From positions 1 to 59,894 of the forward strand of contig JABDCB010000011.1 in the NCBI GenBank assembly GCA_013288325.1: a stretch of DNA of 59,894 bases, in the 5' to 3' direction. A program made the position numbers and the translations under genes. Every line of letters starts with the position of its first letter. Position 1 is the first letter of the stretch. Shown piece by piece: positions 17,630-26,066 of this stretch. The stretch comes from Bacteroidota bacterium (GTDB taxonomy: Bacteria > Bacteroidota > Bacteroidia > Palsa-965). A model generated the notes under the pieces. That model was not told the origin of the DNA and did no database searches. It worked only from the letters and a program-made list of their open reading frames with translations.

Positions 17630-18097
17630 ATGACCAACCCTCAAAAAATAAAAGCTAAACAGGAACTGCTTGCTTTGTGTGAACAGATGATCCTGACACG
17701 TATTGAAACATCGGGTCTGGCTATGAAGCAGGCTCAGGAATCGGCCAATAGCGATGATAAAAGCTCGGCGGGGGATAAATATGAAACAGGCAGAGCGGTG
17801 GGTCAGCGGGAAAGCGAAATGCACGGTATCAATCTGAAACAGCATCAGAGCGATCTGACTTTTTTGAGAACCATCGATCCTTCTATTATTCACCAAAGCT
17901 GCGGTTTAGGCGCTGCTATCGTCTGTGCCGATTTTTTGTTCTTTATCTCCCTGGGACTGGGTGCTACCAATCATGCGCTTGGAAAAGTATTTCTCCTCTC
18001 TCCTCAGGCTCCCCTGGCTGTTTCACTTAAAGGAAAGAAAGCCGGGGATACTTTTTTGATGAATGGCAAACCGGTTCAGATCAGGGAAGTTTTTTAG
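17630..18097 (+). CDS. GreA/GreB-like protein of Bacteroidota type
   Basis: A 155-aa protein. The N-terminal half is a helical pair containing ALCEQMILTRIETSGLAMKQ and the conserved ESANSDDKSSAGDKYETGRA. The C-terminal half (about residues 85-155) matches the GreA/GreB C-terminal fold: GAAIVCADFLFFISLGLG, FLLSPQAPLAVSLKGKKAGD, FLMNGKPVQIREV. Bacteroidota members are often mislabelled '3-oxoacyl-ACP synthase'. GreA relatives enter the RNA polymerase secondary channel to rescue backtracked complexes; here the N-terminal acidic tip is replaced by SSAGDKYE, so activity may differ. Monocistronic, just after the AT-rich island. Confidence 0.75.
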   Translation: MTNPQKIKAKQELLALCEQMILTRIETSGLAMKQAQESANSDDKSSAGDKYETGRAVGQRESEMHGINLKQHQSDLTFLRTIDPSIIHQSCGLGAAIVCADFLFFISLGLGATNHALGKVFLLSPQAPLAVSLKGKKAGDTFLMNGKPVQIREVF

Positions 18098-18157
18098 CGT
18101 CCCCTCCTCTTCGTTTATCATCCTGCCCTCTTCATTCGTCGTTATCTGAAAAATAAA

Positions 18158-18190
18158 TTTGGATGGGATTTCCGGGAGTTTGTATATTTG
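18158..18190 (+). promoter_or_regulatory. Bacteroidota-type promoter of the marR operon
   Basis: TTTG (18158-18161) and TATATTTG (18183-18190) are separated by 21 bp, matching the Bacteroidota -33 TTG / -7 TAnnTTTG pattern. Transcription should start near 18197. This rules out the upstream in-frame ATG at 18159 as the marR start and supports 18234. Confidence 0.65.
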
Positions 18191-18206
18191 TAAGGTAAAC
18201 TTACAA
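18188..18206. promoter_or_regulatory. Palindromic operator overlapping the marR promoter
   Basis: A perfect inverted repeat TTGTAAG-GTAAA-CTTACAA (7-bp arms, 5-bp spacer) overlaps the last three bases of the -7 box and the predicted transcription start. Size, symmetry and position fit an autoregulatory MarR-dimer site. Confidence 0.65.
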
Positions 18207-18233
18207 GTTATACAACCAAGTTACATTACCTAT

Positions 18234-18662
18234 ATGAATGCAGCCACCCTGTCCACCTCATTACGATCTGTTATTGCGGCCCTGCACAAAGGACTTCGCA
18301 AACAGTCGGATTCCGGCAATACCTATTCCATGACCGAGATGGAAACAATCGGACATCTGATTCGCAACCCGGCCCTGATGCCCACCGAGCTGGCCGCATT
18401 GACCCGGGTGAAAACACAATCCATGTCTCAGATCCTGAAAAAGATGGAAGAACAAGGGGTGATTAAACGGACGCTTTCCAAAGAAGACAAACGCAAGGTG
18501 TATATATCCCTCTCCGCATCCGGGAAAAAGATGGTGGAGAAAATACGGTATGACAAAGATGAATGGCTCAAAAACATGATTGAACAATCGCTCACCGATA
18601 AAGAAAAGGAATTGCTTATAAAGGTATTGCCTGTTTTAAACAAATTGGTGGAGACTAAATAG
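18234..18662 (+). CDS. MarR-family transcriptional regulator
   Basis: With the ATG at 18234 the product is 142 aa, a typical MarR length; the longer frame from 18159 would start upstream of the promoter. The winged-helix core is visible: TEMETIGHLIRNPALMPTELAALT, then VKTQSMSQILKKMEEQGVIK (recognition helix) and LSKEDKRKVYISLSASGKKM (wing). MarR proteins bind palindromes as dimers and release DNA on binding small phenolic or lipophilic ligands. The gene is first in an apparent operon with an MFS exporter (38-bp gap) and an isochorismatase-fold protein, and a palindrome covers its promoter. The natural inference is a ligand-induced efflux operon. Confidence 0.9.
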   Translation: MNAATLSTSLRSVIAALHKGLRKQSDSGNTYSMTEMETIGHLIRNPALMPTELAALTRVKTQSMSQILKKMEEQGVIKRTLSKEDKRKVYISLSASGKKMVEKIRYDKDEWLKNMIEQSLTDKEKELLIKVLPVLNKLVETK

Positions 18663-18700
18663 GAAGAGGGAAGAACGATAGGGGATTTGATTTTTGTGTT

Positions 18701-19978
18701 ATGACAAGAGATACACTACTACACACCTTCAGGGCATTCAAGAACCGAAACTATGCCTTGTTTTTTGCCGGCCAGGGCATTTCCCAGATCGGTACCTGGA
18801 TGCAACGCACTGGAGTAAGCTGGGTGGTGTATAGCATGACGCATTCCGAGTTTATGCTGGGGCTCACCATATTCGCATCTCAGTTTCCTTCTTTCTTTTT
18901 TTCCTTGTATGGAGGTATTATATCAGACCGGTACAACCGTCGTAAAATTTTGCTGATTACGCAGTCTGCCTCCATGATACAGGCCATTTTGCTTGCGGTG
19001 TTAATCCTTACCGGTCATTACTCGCTCTGGTGGATCATTATTCTCAGTGCTATCCTTGGTCTCATCAACGCCTTTGACGTCCCTGCCCGTCAGCCCATGC
19101 TGCATGAGCTGATACAGGACAAAACAGATCTCACCAATGCCCTTGCCCTCAATTCAGCCATGGTCAATCTGGCCCGCATCATCGGTCCGGCCTTATCGGG
19201 TATCGTGCTGGTCAATTTCGGTGCCGGCATCTGTTTTCTTTCCAATGCATTCAGTTTTGTAGCGGTCCTCATTTCTCTTTTGCTGATGAAGCTCGCTCCC
19301 TTTGTTCCTGCTCCGCATAAAAAGAAAACCGGCTCCCAGCTTGTGGAAGGTTTTACATACCTCAAACAAACACCCTTGCTTGGCATGACTATCCTCATGG
19401 CAGCAATCCTGAGTTTGCTGGTGTGGCCTTATGATACCCTCATCCCCGTATTCGCCAAGGTTGTTTTCAAAGGCGATGCCGCCACCTTCGGGTATATCAG
19501 CAGCTTTATGGGTGTAGGAGCTATCATCGGTACTTTTATGCTTGCTGCGTTAAAAAAAGGAACGGATCTTAAAATCGTACTGCTTATCAATACCATCGTT
19601 TCCGGTATCAGCCTTATGTTGTTTTCGCATATTACGTATTTCCCCCTCGCCATGGTGTTTGCAACCATAACCGGTTTCAGCACCTTGTCCCTCGCCACTA
19701 TCTGTATCACCATTGTACAGGTGAATGCAGACGTAACCATGCGGGGGCGGGCGATGAGTTATATAGCCCTGGCTTTTTTCGGGATGCTGCCCTTAGGCAG
19801 TTTGCTCATCGGGAGCATATCACAACGGATAGGTGCGCCTGATACGCTGCTTTGCGAAGGCATCATGGCCTTGCTTATTGCGGCGGCGTTCTCCCCCTTT
19901 CTCCGGAGCGACAGGCTAAAGAAAAGAGAAAAGGAACAGTTTGAAGAAACAGAAGATCTGGTCATGAAAAAATTATAA
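18701..19978 (+). CDS. MFS transporter of the EntS/DHA3-like type
   Basis: A 425-aa protein with about 12 hydrophobic helices. The N terminus (FRAFKNRNYALFFAGQGISQ followed by IGTWMQRTGVSWVVY) and the loop GGIISDRYNRRKILL (MFS motif A) place it with EntS/enterobactin-exporter-like DHA3 permeases. IIGPALSGIVLV fits the helix 5 motif C of antiporters. Such proteins export siderophores, drugs or other amphipathic molecules with proton motive force. Being between a marR gene and an isochorismatase-like gene suggests export of an aromatic compound, but the substrate is inference. Stop and next start are 29 bp apart. Confidence 0.88.
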   Translation: MTRDTLLHTFRAFKNRNYALFFAGQGISQIGTWMQRTGVSWVVYSMTHSEFMLGLTIFASQFPSFFFSLYGGIISDRYNRRKILLITQSASMIQAILLAVLILTGHYSLWWIIILSAILGLINAFDVPARQPMLHELIQDKTDLTNALALNSAMVNLARIIGPALSGIVLVNFGAGICFLSNAFSFVAVLISLLLMKLAPFVPAPHKKKTGSQLVEGFTYLKQTPLLGMTILMAAILSLLVWPYDTLIPVFAKVVFKGDAATFGYISSFMGVGAIIGTFMLAALKKGTDLKIVLLINTIVSGISLMLFSHITYFPLAMVFATITGFSTLSLATICITIVQVNADVTMRGRAMSYIALAFFGMLPLGSLLIGSISQRIGAPDTLLCEGIMALLIAAAFSPFLRSDRLKKREKEQFEETEDLVMKKL

Positions 19979-20007
19979 TGAATATTAACTAACCAATAAA
20001 TCCTAAA

Positions 20008-20568
20008 ATGGAACCGAACAAACAAAACACCGCCCTTCTTGTTATGGATATGCAAACCGCCATACTGGGCATGCTTCCAGCCACACATGCTATTGCCGGA
20101 AATGTAGCCAAAGCCATAGCACATGCCCGCAAAGAAAAAATTCAGGTCATCTATGTAGTAGTGGGCTTCCGTACCGGAGCTCCGGAAGTGAGCGAAAACA
20201 ACAAGAGTTTTTCCGGTATCAAAACCAGAATGCTGGGTGGTAATATGGAAGAGTTTATGAAAGTGGATACATCCGTAGCTCCTGCAGCGGGTGAAATAAT
20301 CGTAACCAAACGTCGTGTGAGTGCATTTGCAGGCAGCGATCTGGAAGTGGTATTGAGAGCACAAGGTATTCAGCATATGATCTTAAGCGGTATCGCTACC
20401 AGCGGTGTTGTTTTATCTACTCTGCGCGAAGCAGCCGATAAAGATTACCGCATCACGGTACTAGCCGACTGCTGCGCCGATGGAGACGAAGAAGTACACC
20501 GCGTACTCACCACCAAAGTATTCCCCCGTCAGGCTGATGTGGTGACATTCGAGGAGTGGAGTAAATAA
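20008..20568 (+). CDS. Isochorismatase-fold protein lacking the catalytic cysteine
   Basis: A 186-aa protein of the isochorismatase-like hydrolase family. ALLVMDMQTAI contains the conserved Asp (D14), EIIVTKRRVSAF carries Lys101, and LSGIATSGVVLSTLREAADK is the active-site helix, followed by VLADCCAD. In cysteine hydrolases of this fold the helix reads GxxTxxCVxxT; here Val134 stands where the nucleophilic Cys is expected, with no neighbouring Cys to replace it. That excludes the usual nicotinamidase/N-carbamoyl hydrolase chemistry, although isochorismatases themselves work without a Cys. Length and fold are intact, so it is not a pseudogene. Third gene of the marR operon, followed by a strong terminator. 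Confidence 0.85.
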   Translation: MEPNKQNTALLVMDMQTAILGMLPATHAIAGNVAKAIAHARKEKIQVIYVVVGFRTGAPEVSENNKSFSGIKTRMLGGNMEEFMKVDTSVAPAAGEIIVTKRRVSAFAGSDLEVVLRAQGIQHMILSGIATSGVVLSTLREAADKDYRITVLADCCADGDEEVHRVLTTKVFPRQADVVTFEEWSK

Positions 20569-20593
20569 TTTGCCGTCTGTTCTCTTAAATAAG

Positions 20594-20630
20594 AAGCCCG
20601 TGAATAATCAACGCACGGGCTTTCTGTTTT
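20594..20630 (+). terminator. Rho-independent terminator of the marR-MFS operon
   Basis: Stem AAGCCCGTG / CACGGGCTT (9 bp, 11-nt loop) followed by TTCTGTTTT, 25 bp after the isochorismatase-like stop. Confidence 0.85.
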
Positions 20631-20786
20631 CTTTCTCCCATCCGCAGGATTTATTCCCATGAATTTTCATTAATCAGTTCTTTCCTGAAATTTCATTCCT
20701 GAGCAAATTGATTCTTTTCCATCTTTGAACAATTAATAAGCGGTACTTCCCGTTACTATATTTCAAAGAATGCCCTGAACGCATTT

Positions 20787-22508
20787 ATGCAAAGAAACCT
20801 ATTTACATTTCTCCTCACTTTATCCCTTCTCTTTTCTATATCTCTTCTCAAGGCCCAGGGGCAAGATGAAAGAGACCGCTATCTGCAAACCTACGGTCAG
20901 GTTTGGGGCTTTCTGAAATATTTTAATCCTTCGGCATTGCCCGATCCTGCGGCCTGGGATCAACAATTACGAAAAGATTATTCAACCATACAAACGCTTT
21001 CAAACCCCGCCGACTTTGAAATATTTCTGGAACAATTCATCCGTCCTTACATACCCAAAGACATCAGTTATACCCGTCCTTCAGCGTTACCGGGCATGAC
21101 ACTTCCATCATTCGGATGGATCAATGAAGACCGGATCAGTCCGGGTATCCGAAAAGAACTTTTACTGATCCTTCAACATGGGAAAGGAAAACCACATCCA
21201 TCCTTCCAGGTTTCGGATGATGTGGTTCCTATTTTTGATACGGAGAAAAGTAATCCTGTAGACAGCCTCCCCGACGAAGCAGGACGCTATCTGGCCCTTA
21301 CCCGTTTCTGGAATGTGATCAATTATTTTGCGCCCAATCTGGATCTATGCGACCAATGGGACAAGGTCTATCCTCATTTTATTCCCGCATTCCGCCAGGT
21401 GAACTCCTACCGCTCTTATTGTATGCAGGTTCAAAAACTGGCATCCCGGATGAATGACGGACATGGCTTCGTGAATTTATTACCCGGAAACAAAAATCAG
21501 GTAGTACCTCCTTATCTGTTTCCTTTCGGGATGGAATATATAGAAGGGCAAACGTATATCGTTTCGGTGATTGACTCGGTTAAGGGTAAACCTTCCGGAT
21601 TGCGACAAGGTGATCAACTCGTATCTATAAATGGTCGCCCAATGGAAGCCCTCTGGGATAGCTTACTCCCTGTGATAAGCGGATCCAATGCCTTGTACAA
21701 AAGAGAACTGGGTTGTAAACTAAAACTTATCAAAACCTGGTATGCCAATAATACGTTGGTAGTGCTTCGGGGCACAGATACCATCCGAGCCCAGGTAACG
21801 GCTTCTCTTCCTGTTCCTCATCCATCCTGGGTAAGAACGGATCTTCCTAAGAAGAGTTGGAAGCTGATTCACGACAGTGTTTCGGGCAAAGATGCAGGCT
21901 ACGTGGATATAGGGGCACTGAAAGGCAAAGAGGTGAAAACGGCCTTTCATGCCTTTAGAAATATCCCTTTTGTGATAATTGATTGCAGGGACTATCCCAA
22001 CAGCACCATTTATAAAGTCATGAATCAGCTTACCCCGCATGGGGGAGAATTTATGAAGTTCAGCCGCATCCGTTTTGATGATCCCGGCACCATGGACTGG
22101 AGGATGTCAGCAAAACCCAAGGGATTAATGATGAAATTGGCGGTGAGAGCAGTGATTGGGAAACAAAACAAGAAAAACCGTCATTATTATAAAGGGAAAG
22201 TGATCCTGCTGGTAGATCATTTTACCATGAGCCAGGGGGAGTTTAGTGTCATGGCTTTTCAGCTTGCCCCTCAGGTTATTACCATTGGCCGCCAGACAGC
22301 CGGGGCCGATGGAAATGCAGTTCCGGTACCCCTTCCGGGAGGTTTAACCATATCGTATTCCAGTGTGGGCGTCTTTTACCCCGATGGAACACGAACCCAG
22401 CAACAGGGCATCCGTCTGGATATCCGGGTACCCGAAACCAGGGTATCTTTGATCGGAAAAGATGATATTTATCTCCGGGCAATAGAATATATGCGTACAG
22501 GTCGCTGA
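20787..22508 (+). CDS. Secreted S41-family peptidase
   Basis: A 573-aa protein with a signal peptide (residues 1-23, ending LLKAQ). The N-terminal part opens with TYGQVWGFLKYFNPSALPDP; a second domain starts at RYLALTRFWNVINYFAPN, typical of Bacteroidota S41 proteins. A PDZ-like segment is at about residues 255-290 (IVSVIDSVKGKPSGLRQGDQ). The C-terminal catalytic domain has FVIIDCRDYPN, GKVILLVDHFTMSQGEFSVM with the likely nucleophile Ser in MSQGE, and IGRQTAGADGN. S41 (C-terminal processing peptidase) enzymes use a Ser/Lys or Ser-His-Glu site. No sorting domain is present, so it is likely periplasmic. Monocistronic. Confidence 0.88.
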   Translation: MQRNLFTFLLTLSLLFSISLLKAQGQDERDRYLQTYGQVWGFLKYFNPSALPDPAAWDQQLRKDYSTIQTLSNPADFEIFLEQFIRPYIPKDISYTRPSALPGMTLPSFGWINEDRISPGIRKELLLILQHGKGKPHPSFQVSDDVVPIFDTEKSNPVDSLPDEAGRYLALTRFWNVINYFAPNLDLCDQWDKVYPHFIPAFRQVNSYRSYCMQVQKLASRMNDGHGFVNLLPGNKNQVVPPYLFPFGMEYIEGQTYIVSVIDSVKGKPSGLRQGDQLVSINGRPMEALWDSLLPVISGSNALYKRELGCKLKLIKTWYANNTLVVLRGTDTIRAQVTASLPVPHPSWVRTDLPKKSWKLIHDSVSGKDAGYVDIGALKGKEVKTAFHAFRNIPFVIIDCRDYPNSTIYKVMNQLTPHGGEFMKFSRIRFDDPGTMDWRMSAKPKGLMMKLAVRAVIGKQNKKNRHYYKGKVILLVDHFTMSQGEFSVMAFQLAPQVITIGRQTAGADGNAVPVPLPGGLTISYSSVGVFYPDGTRTQQQGIRLDIRVPETRVSLIGKDDIYLRAIEYMRTGR

Positions 22509-22642
22509 GTATTTGTACTTTTGGGCATGATTTCAATGGAAACAAGTCCATCCGGAACTAAAAAACCTAAAAAAATCAGGGAAGAGTTACAACCCTGTTA
22601 AGCCTCCATCCGTATACCCCCTACAATCCTGCATTATATACA

Positions 22643-22879
22643 ATGAAAGAAACTACCGACTTCCTCAAAAACATCGTCGATATCCTTCATCTTGCCCGTA
22701 AGAAAAACAAAAAGATCGGAGCCCGTATCAAGCATTTTTATGGCTCTAAGGAAAAGATAAAAGTGCAGCTCACCGGAAAAGGATGGGTGATCATCGATAC
22801 CCTCTGGGCTGAAAAAGGTGCTGCCGAAATGAGCAAAGAAGAAATTCTTGCCGTAGCAGAATCGTACAGATTGGAATAG
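22643..22879 (+). CDS. Small basic protein of unknown function
   Basis: A 78-codon gene flanked by its own strong terminator. The product has a basic helix (HLARKKNKKIGARIKHFYGS), a strand-like segment (KIKVQLTGKGWVIIDTLW) and an acidic C-terminal helix (MSKEEILAVAESYRLE). No signal peptide or membrane segment. I recognise no family. Compact charge pattern, clean ATG and the terminator argue that it is real. Confidence 0.6.
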   Translation: MKETTDFLKNIVDILHLARKKNKKIGARIKHFYGSKEKIKVQLTGKGWVIIDTLWAEKGAAEMSKEEILAVAESYRLE

Positions 22880-22907
22880 CAGGCTTTCTCTTGATTCAAA
22901 CAGATAA

Positions 22908-22937
22908 AAAAAGGATGTGTATCAACACATCCTTTTT
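22908..22937. terminator. Strong symmetrical terminator hairpin
   Basis: Perfect 13-bp stem AAAAAGGATGTGT / ACACATCCTTTTT with a 4-nt loop, with A and T runs on both sides, so it can work in both directions. It ends the 78-codon gene and also faces the DUF983 remnant from the right. Confidence 0.9.
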
Positions 22938-22941
22938 CATT

Positions 22942-23060
22942 TTACCAAGGCCCATTGCCTCCTGCACCTGCCTCCTGCCGCTGTTTATTGGCGCTGCTTT
23001 CCTCCGTTTGAAAACTCGTATTCTCCCCCGGAGGGAATATTTCAGCCATTGTAAAAAGAA
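22942..23060 (-). pseudogene. Decayed second copy of the DUF983 gene 3' end
   Basis: Read on the minus strand, 23040-22965 encodes FPPGENTSFQTEESSANKQ, nearly identical to residues in the intact DUF983 protein at 26036-26491 (FPPGENTSFLTEESSANKQ). Just upstream, QWLKY corresponds to VWLKI of the intact gene but in a different frame: a one-base loss in the CTGAAAATCTTCCC block. The fragment ends in its own stop at 22942. The zinc ribbon and most membrane helices are missing. It also carries an internal near-duplication of about 13 bp (GCCTCCTGCACCT / GCCTCCTGCCGCT). It is a truncated, frameshifted remnant of a duplicated gene. Confidence 0.75.
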
Positions 23061-23218
23061 AATCACTATCTTTCTTTTGATCTTTATTAATTCATTGCAT
23101 TTCGCAAACAACTGTGCACTCTAAAAAGAGTCACCACATCCCCTGCCACAGTTATTTTTTGCGTATGCAGACTAGTGAACCTTTTTTGCATAGCTATCAT
23201 ATTTAACATACATCACCA

Positions 23219-24547
23219 ATGAAGAGGCTGCTCTTATTTAAGGTTCTGATCATATTTTTTTCTTTTTGCTGGAATCCATCTTATGGTCAGGATTGGTTTG
23301 CTGTGGGTACCGGAACCAACGATCATGTTGCTGCTATGGTTGAATACAACGGGGAGCTGTATGTAGGAGGAGACTTTACAACGGCAGGTGGATTGACGGT
23401 TAACTATATAGCCAGGTGGAATGGTACACGCTGGGATTCTGTAGGACATGGGCTCGACGGGCATGTCCGTTGCTTAGCCATTTATAATGGTGAACTCTTT
23501 GCAGGAGGCTCATTCACCCACGCAGGAGGCCAATACACACCCTTTGTTGCCCGGTGGAACGGATCTTCCTGGGGCCCGGCAGATTTGGGAATGTCTTCCT
23601 ACGTCAACTCTATGACAACTTACCATGGTAAATTATATGCAGGAGGTATTTTCTCGTATGCAAGCGGAATAGCAACAGCAGGTATTGCACGCTGGGATGG
23701 CGTAAGCTGGGACTCGGTAGGATCAGGAATAGGAGGTCCTGAGCCTTATCTGGAATGCCTGAAAGTTTATAATGATGTCCTTTATGCAGGTGGCGAATTT
23801 ACTACCGCAGGAAACATTCCGGTGGGTCTTATTGCTCAATGGAATGATACTACTTGGTCGGCAGTTGGCGGGGCGGCAGTTAGCGGCTCAACCTTTCAGG
23901 TCGTTTACGTGCTTGAAGTTTTTCAGTCTCAGCTATATGCGGGGGGAAGTTTTGATACCATCGGAAACGCTCCTGTTAAATACCTGGCTAAGTTAAGTTC
24001 TGGAAACTGGATCCCTCTGAATACAGGAACAACAAATGGGGAACTCGGGGCATTATTAAGTGACAGCACTCATTTATATATAGGTGGTACTTTCACAACT
24101 CTGGGAGGAGTTTCTGCCGACCAGGTTGGAGCGTGGAACGGAACTGCTTTTTCGCGGATGGGCAACGGGACGAACGGATTCACTTTTGCACTCGGCTTTT
24201 ACAATGGAGATTTGTATGCCGGAGGGTGGTTCACCACAGCGGGAACTCACCCTACTGCCCATATTGCCAAATGGTCGGCCGTGGCTGGAATAGAAGAAAG
24301 TATTAAAAATGAATTCGTTCGAATCTGGCCTACTCCCTCCGATGGTACTCTTTTTATTTCAAAGGAACGCCCGTTCGAGTCTTCGAGACTGCAGTTATAT
24401 AATGTATTGGGGGAGCAAGTGAAAGAAGTTTTATTGTCAAGCGACCTTACGCAATTGGATCTGAGCAAGGAGCCAAAAGGAGTTTATTTATATAGAATTA
24501 TTGCTGAAAATAAATTAGTCAGTACCGGCAAAATCATTCTAAATTAA
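23219..24547 (+). CDS. T9SS-sorted secreted repeat protein (propeller-like)
   Basis: The 442-aa protein has a signal peptide (MKRLLLFKVLIIFFSFCW...YGQ). It is followed by about seven copies of a 45-50-residue repeat of the form LYVGGDFTTAGG...IARWNGTRWDSVG...V..L..YNGE (copies begin near residues 48, 95, 138, 190, 240, 285 and 332). The repeat resembles a beta-propeller blade as in Rax2-type or galactose-oxidase-like proteins. The end (VRIWPTPSDGTLFIS ... GVYLYRI ... GKIILN) is a type A T9SS domain in which YPNP is replaced by WPTP. Predicted cell-surface protein; ligand unknown. Followed after 12 bp by another T9SS gene on the same strand. Confidence 0.85.
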   Translation: MKRLLLFKVLIIFFSFCWNPSYGQDWFAVGTGTNDHVAAMVEYNGELYVGGDFTTAGGLTVNYIARWNGTRWDSVGHGLDGHVRCLAIYNGELFAGGSFTHAGGQYTPFVARWNGSSWGPADLGMSSYVNSMTTYHGKLYAGGIFSYASGIATAGIARWDGVSWDSVGSGIGGPEPYLECLKVYNDVLYAGGEFTTAGNIPVGLIAQWNDTTWSAVGGAAVSGSTFQVVYVLEVFQSQLYAGGSFDTIGNAPVKYLAKLSSGNWIPLNTGTTNGELGALLSDSTHLYIGGTFTTLGGVSADQVGAWNGTAFSRMGNGTNGFTFALGFYNGDLYAGGWFTTAGTHPTAHIAKWSAVAGIEESIKNEFVRIWPTPSDGTLFISKERPFESSRLQLYNVLGEQVKEVLLSSDLTQLDLSKEPKGVYLYRIIAENKLVSTGKIILN

Positions 24548-24559
24548 TTCAGATAGCTA

Positions 24560-25960
24560 ATGAAAATCAGGAATACTTTTTTTATTCTGGCTTTGTTGAT
24601 ATTCTTATTTTCTATACAAGCTAACGCTCAGTATAATTGGCAAACGCTTACTAATGCACCTCAAAGCTGGAGGTTAGATGATTTCTACTTCCTTAATCCC
24701 AGTCAAGGTTGGGCCATTAGCCCTTATTATAATTATCTGAGTCCGACGAAACAAGGACAGATTTGGGGGACATCGGATGGGGGTGCTACCTGGCAAAAAC
24801 TAAAAGACAATTCTCACACTTTTTACCGGTCAATCGGTTTTGCAGATGCCAATAACGGTTGGGTCGGCAATCTGGCTGATACGAGCAAAAATGCTTATTC
24901 TGGAGTGCCTTATACCACCGATACGATCCCACTCTATCACACTTCAGACGGAGGGCTCACATGGCTTCCTGTTATGAATCTACCAAGCCCAAGACCAAAA
25001 GGTATTTGCGGAATTTCTGTTGTAACAGATTCCATCATTTATGCTTACGGGCGCTTTTTCGGTCCCGCGGTATTGCTAAAGACAATTGACAAAGGAGCAA
25101 CCTGGATGTCGCAAAGCCTTGGAGCTTATGCGAGCGGATTAATTGATGCCAAATTTTTTGATAAGGATACCGGCTTTGTCACTGCTTCCAGCATAACAAA
25201 AAAAGCAATGCTCCTTTCCACTTTTGATGGGGGAGCCAGCTGGCAAATAAGATATCAATCAACCAGAGCCGATACAGAAGGTGTCTGGAAAATAGTTTTT
25301 CCAAGCAGACAGATCGGGTATGCAAGCATTGAAAATTGGAATATTTCCGCCAACCCGCACCAGAATCATTTCCTAAAAACAACAGACGGAGGCATGACTT
25401 GGACTGAAATGCCTTTTGTATCTCCTTATGACTTGCAAGGCATTGGTTTTATAAATGATTCTGTGGGATGGATAGGGGGTGATTTTGAATCCAGAACCTA
25501 TAAAACTACAGATGGAGGGATTACCTGGGCAAAAGATTATGGTTTTGGAACTACGACACCTCCTTATAATTCACCTGGTTTTGCCTGTTTCTCTATCAAC
25601 CGTTTCAGACGCTTCGGAGATACTTTAATGTATGCAAGTGGCAACACGGTCTATAAGTTGCAGACTGGAGCAAATACCGGGATCAATATATTAACGAAGC
25701 CATTGGTTATTATGAGTAACTTTCCCAATCCTTTTAAATACCAAACCACCCTTTCGTATTCCCTTACAGCAGAAAGCAGCAGCGTAGAGATAATAATCTA
25801 TAATCTTTTAGGAGAACCTGTTCTTTACCGAAATATAGAATCTCAGCTTGCAGGAGATCATGAAACAATACTTAATCTTGATGTGCCCGAAGGAATATAT
25901 TATTGTACCATTAGTTCGGGCCTACAGAAGATGACAAAAAAAATAGCAGTCTGTAAATAA
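24560..25960 (+). CDS. T9SS-sorted Ycf48/BNR-propeller protein
   Basis: A 466-aa protein with a signal peptide (MKIRNTFFILALLIFLFSIQANAQ). Repeated TSDGGATWQKL, TSDGGLTWLPV, TIDKGATWMSQ, TFDGGASWQIR, TTDGGMTWTEM and TTDGGITWAKD motifs mark a six- or seven-bladed propeller of the Ycf48/BNR (sialidase-like Asp-box) kind. DGGxTW boxes alone do not imply sialidase activity. The end (MSNFPNPFKYQTTLSYSLT ... GIYYCTISS ... KKIAVCK) is a type A T9SS domain. It is 12 bp downstream of the previous T9SS gene, so the pair is probably one operon of surface proteins. Confidence 0.88.
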   Translation: MKIRNTFFILALLIFLFSIQANAQYNWQTLTNAPQSWRLDDFYFLNPSQGWAISPYYNYLSPTKQGQIWGTSDGGATWQKLKDNSHTFYRSIGFADANNGWVGNLADTSKNAYSGVPYTTDTIPLYHTSDGGLTWLPVMNLPSPRPKGICGISVVTDSIIYAYGRFFGPAVLLKTIDKGATWMSQSLGAYASGLIDAKFFDKDTGFVTASSITKKAMLLSTFDGGASWQIRYQSTRADTEGVWKIVFPSRQIGYASIENWNISANPHQNHFLKTTDGGMTWTEMPFVSPYDLQGIGFINDSVGWIGGDFESRTYKTTDGGITWAKDYGFGTTTPPYNSPGFACFSINRFRRFGDTLMYASGNTVYKLQTGANTGINILTKPLVIMSNFPNPFKYQTTLSYSLTAESSSVEIIIYNLLGEPVLYRNIESQLAGDHETILNLDVPEGIYYCTISSGLQKMTKKIAVCK

Positions 25961-25998
25961 CATTACTAAGCTCAGGGGCTGGGTAATGATAGTCATAT

Positions 25999-26066
25999 AA
26001 GCAAGTCATCACACCAGCAGATTCTTCACCCTTATTCACTTTCCAACCCTTCTGTTCAGAATGACC
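25999..26066. repeat. Interspersed repeat family A, copy 1
   Basis: Contains the shared blocks CACCAGCAGATTCTTCACCC and CTTCTGTTCAGAATGACC found in five other places in this window. It runs into the 3' end of the DUF983 gene and encodes its last ~10 codons (see findings). Confidence 0.75.

Noticed and set aside
22891-23124. Open frame on the plus strand after the 78-codon gene
   Set aside because: It begins inside the strong terminator hairpin and runs antisense through the DUF983 remnant; no coding character.
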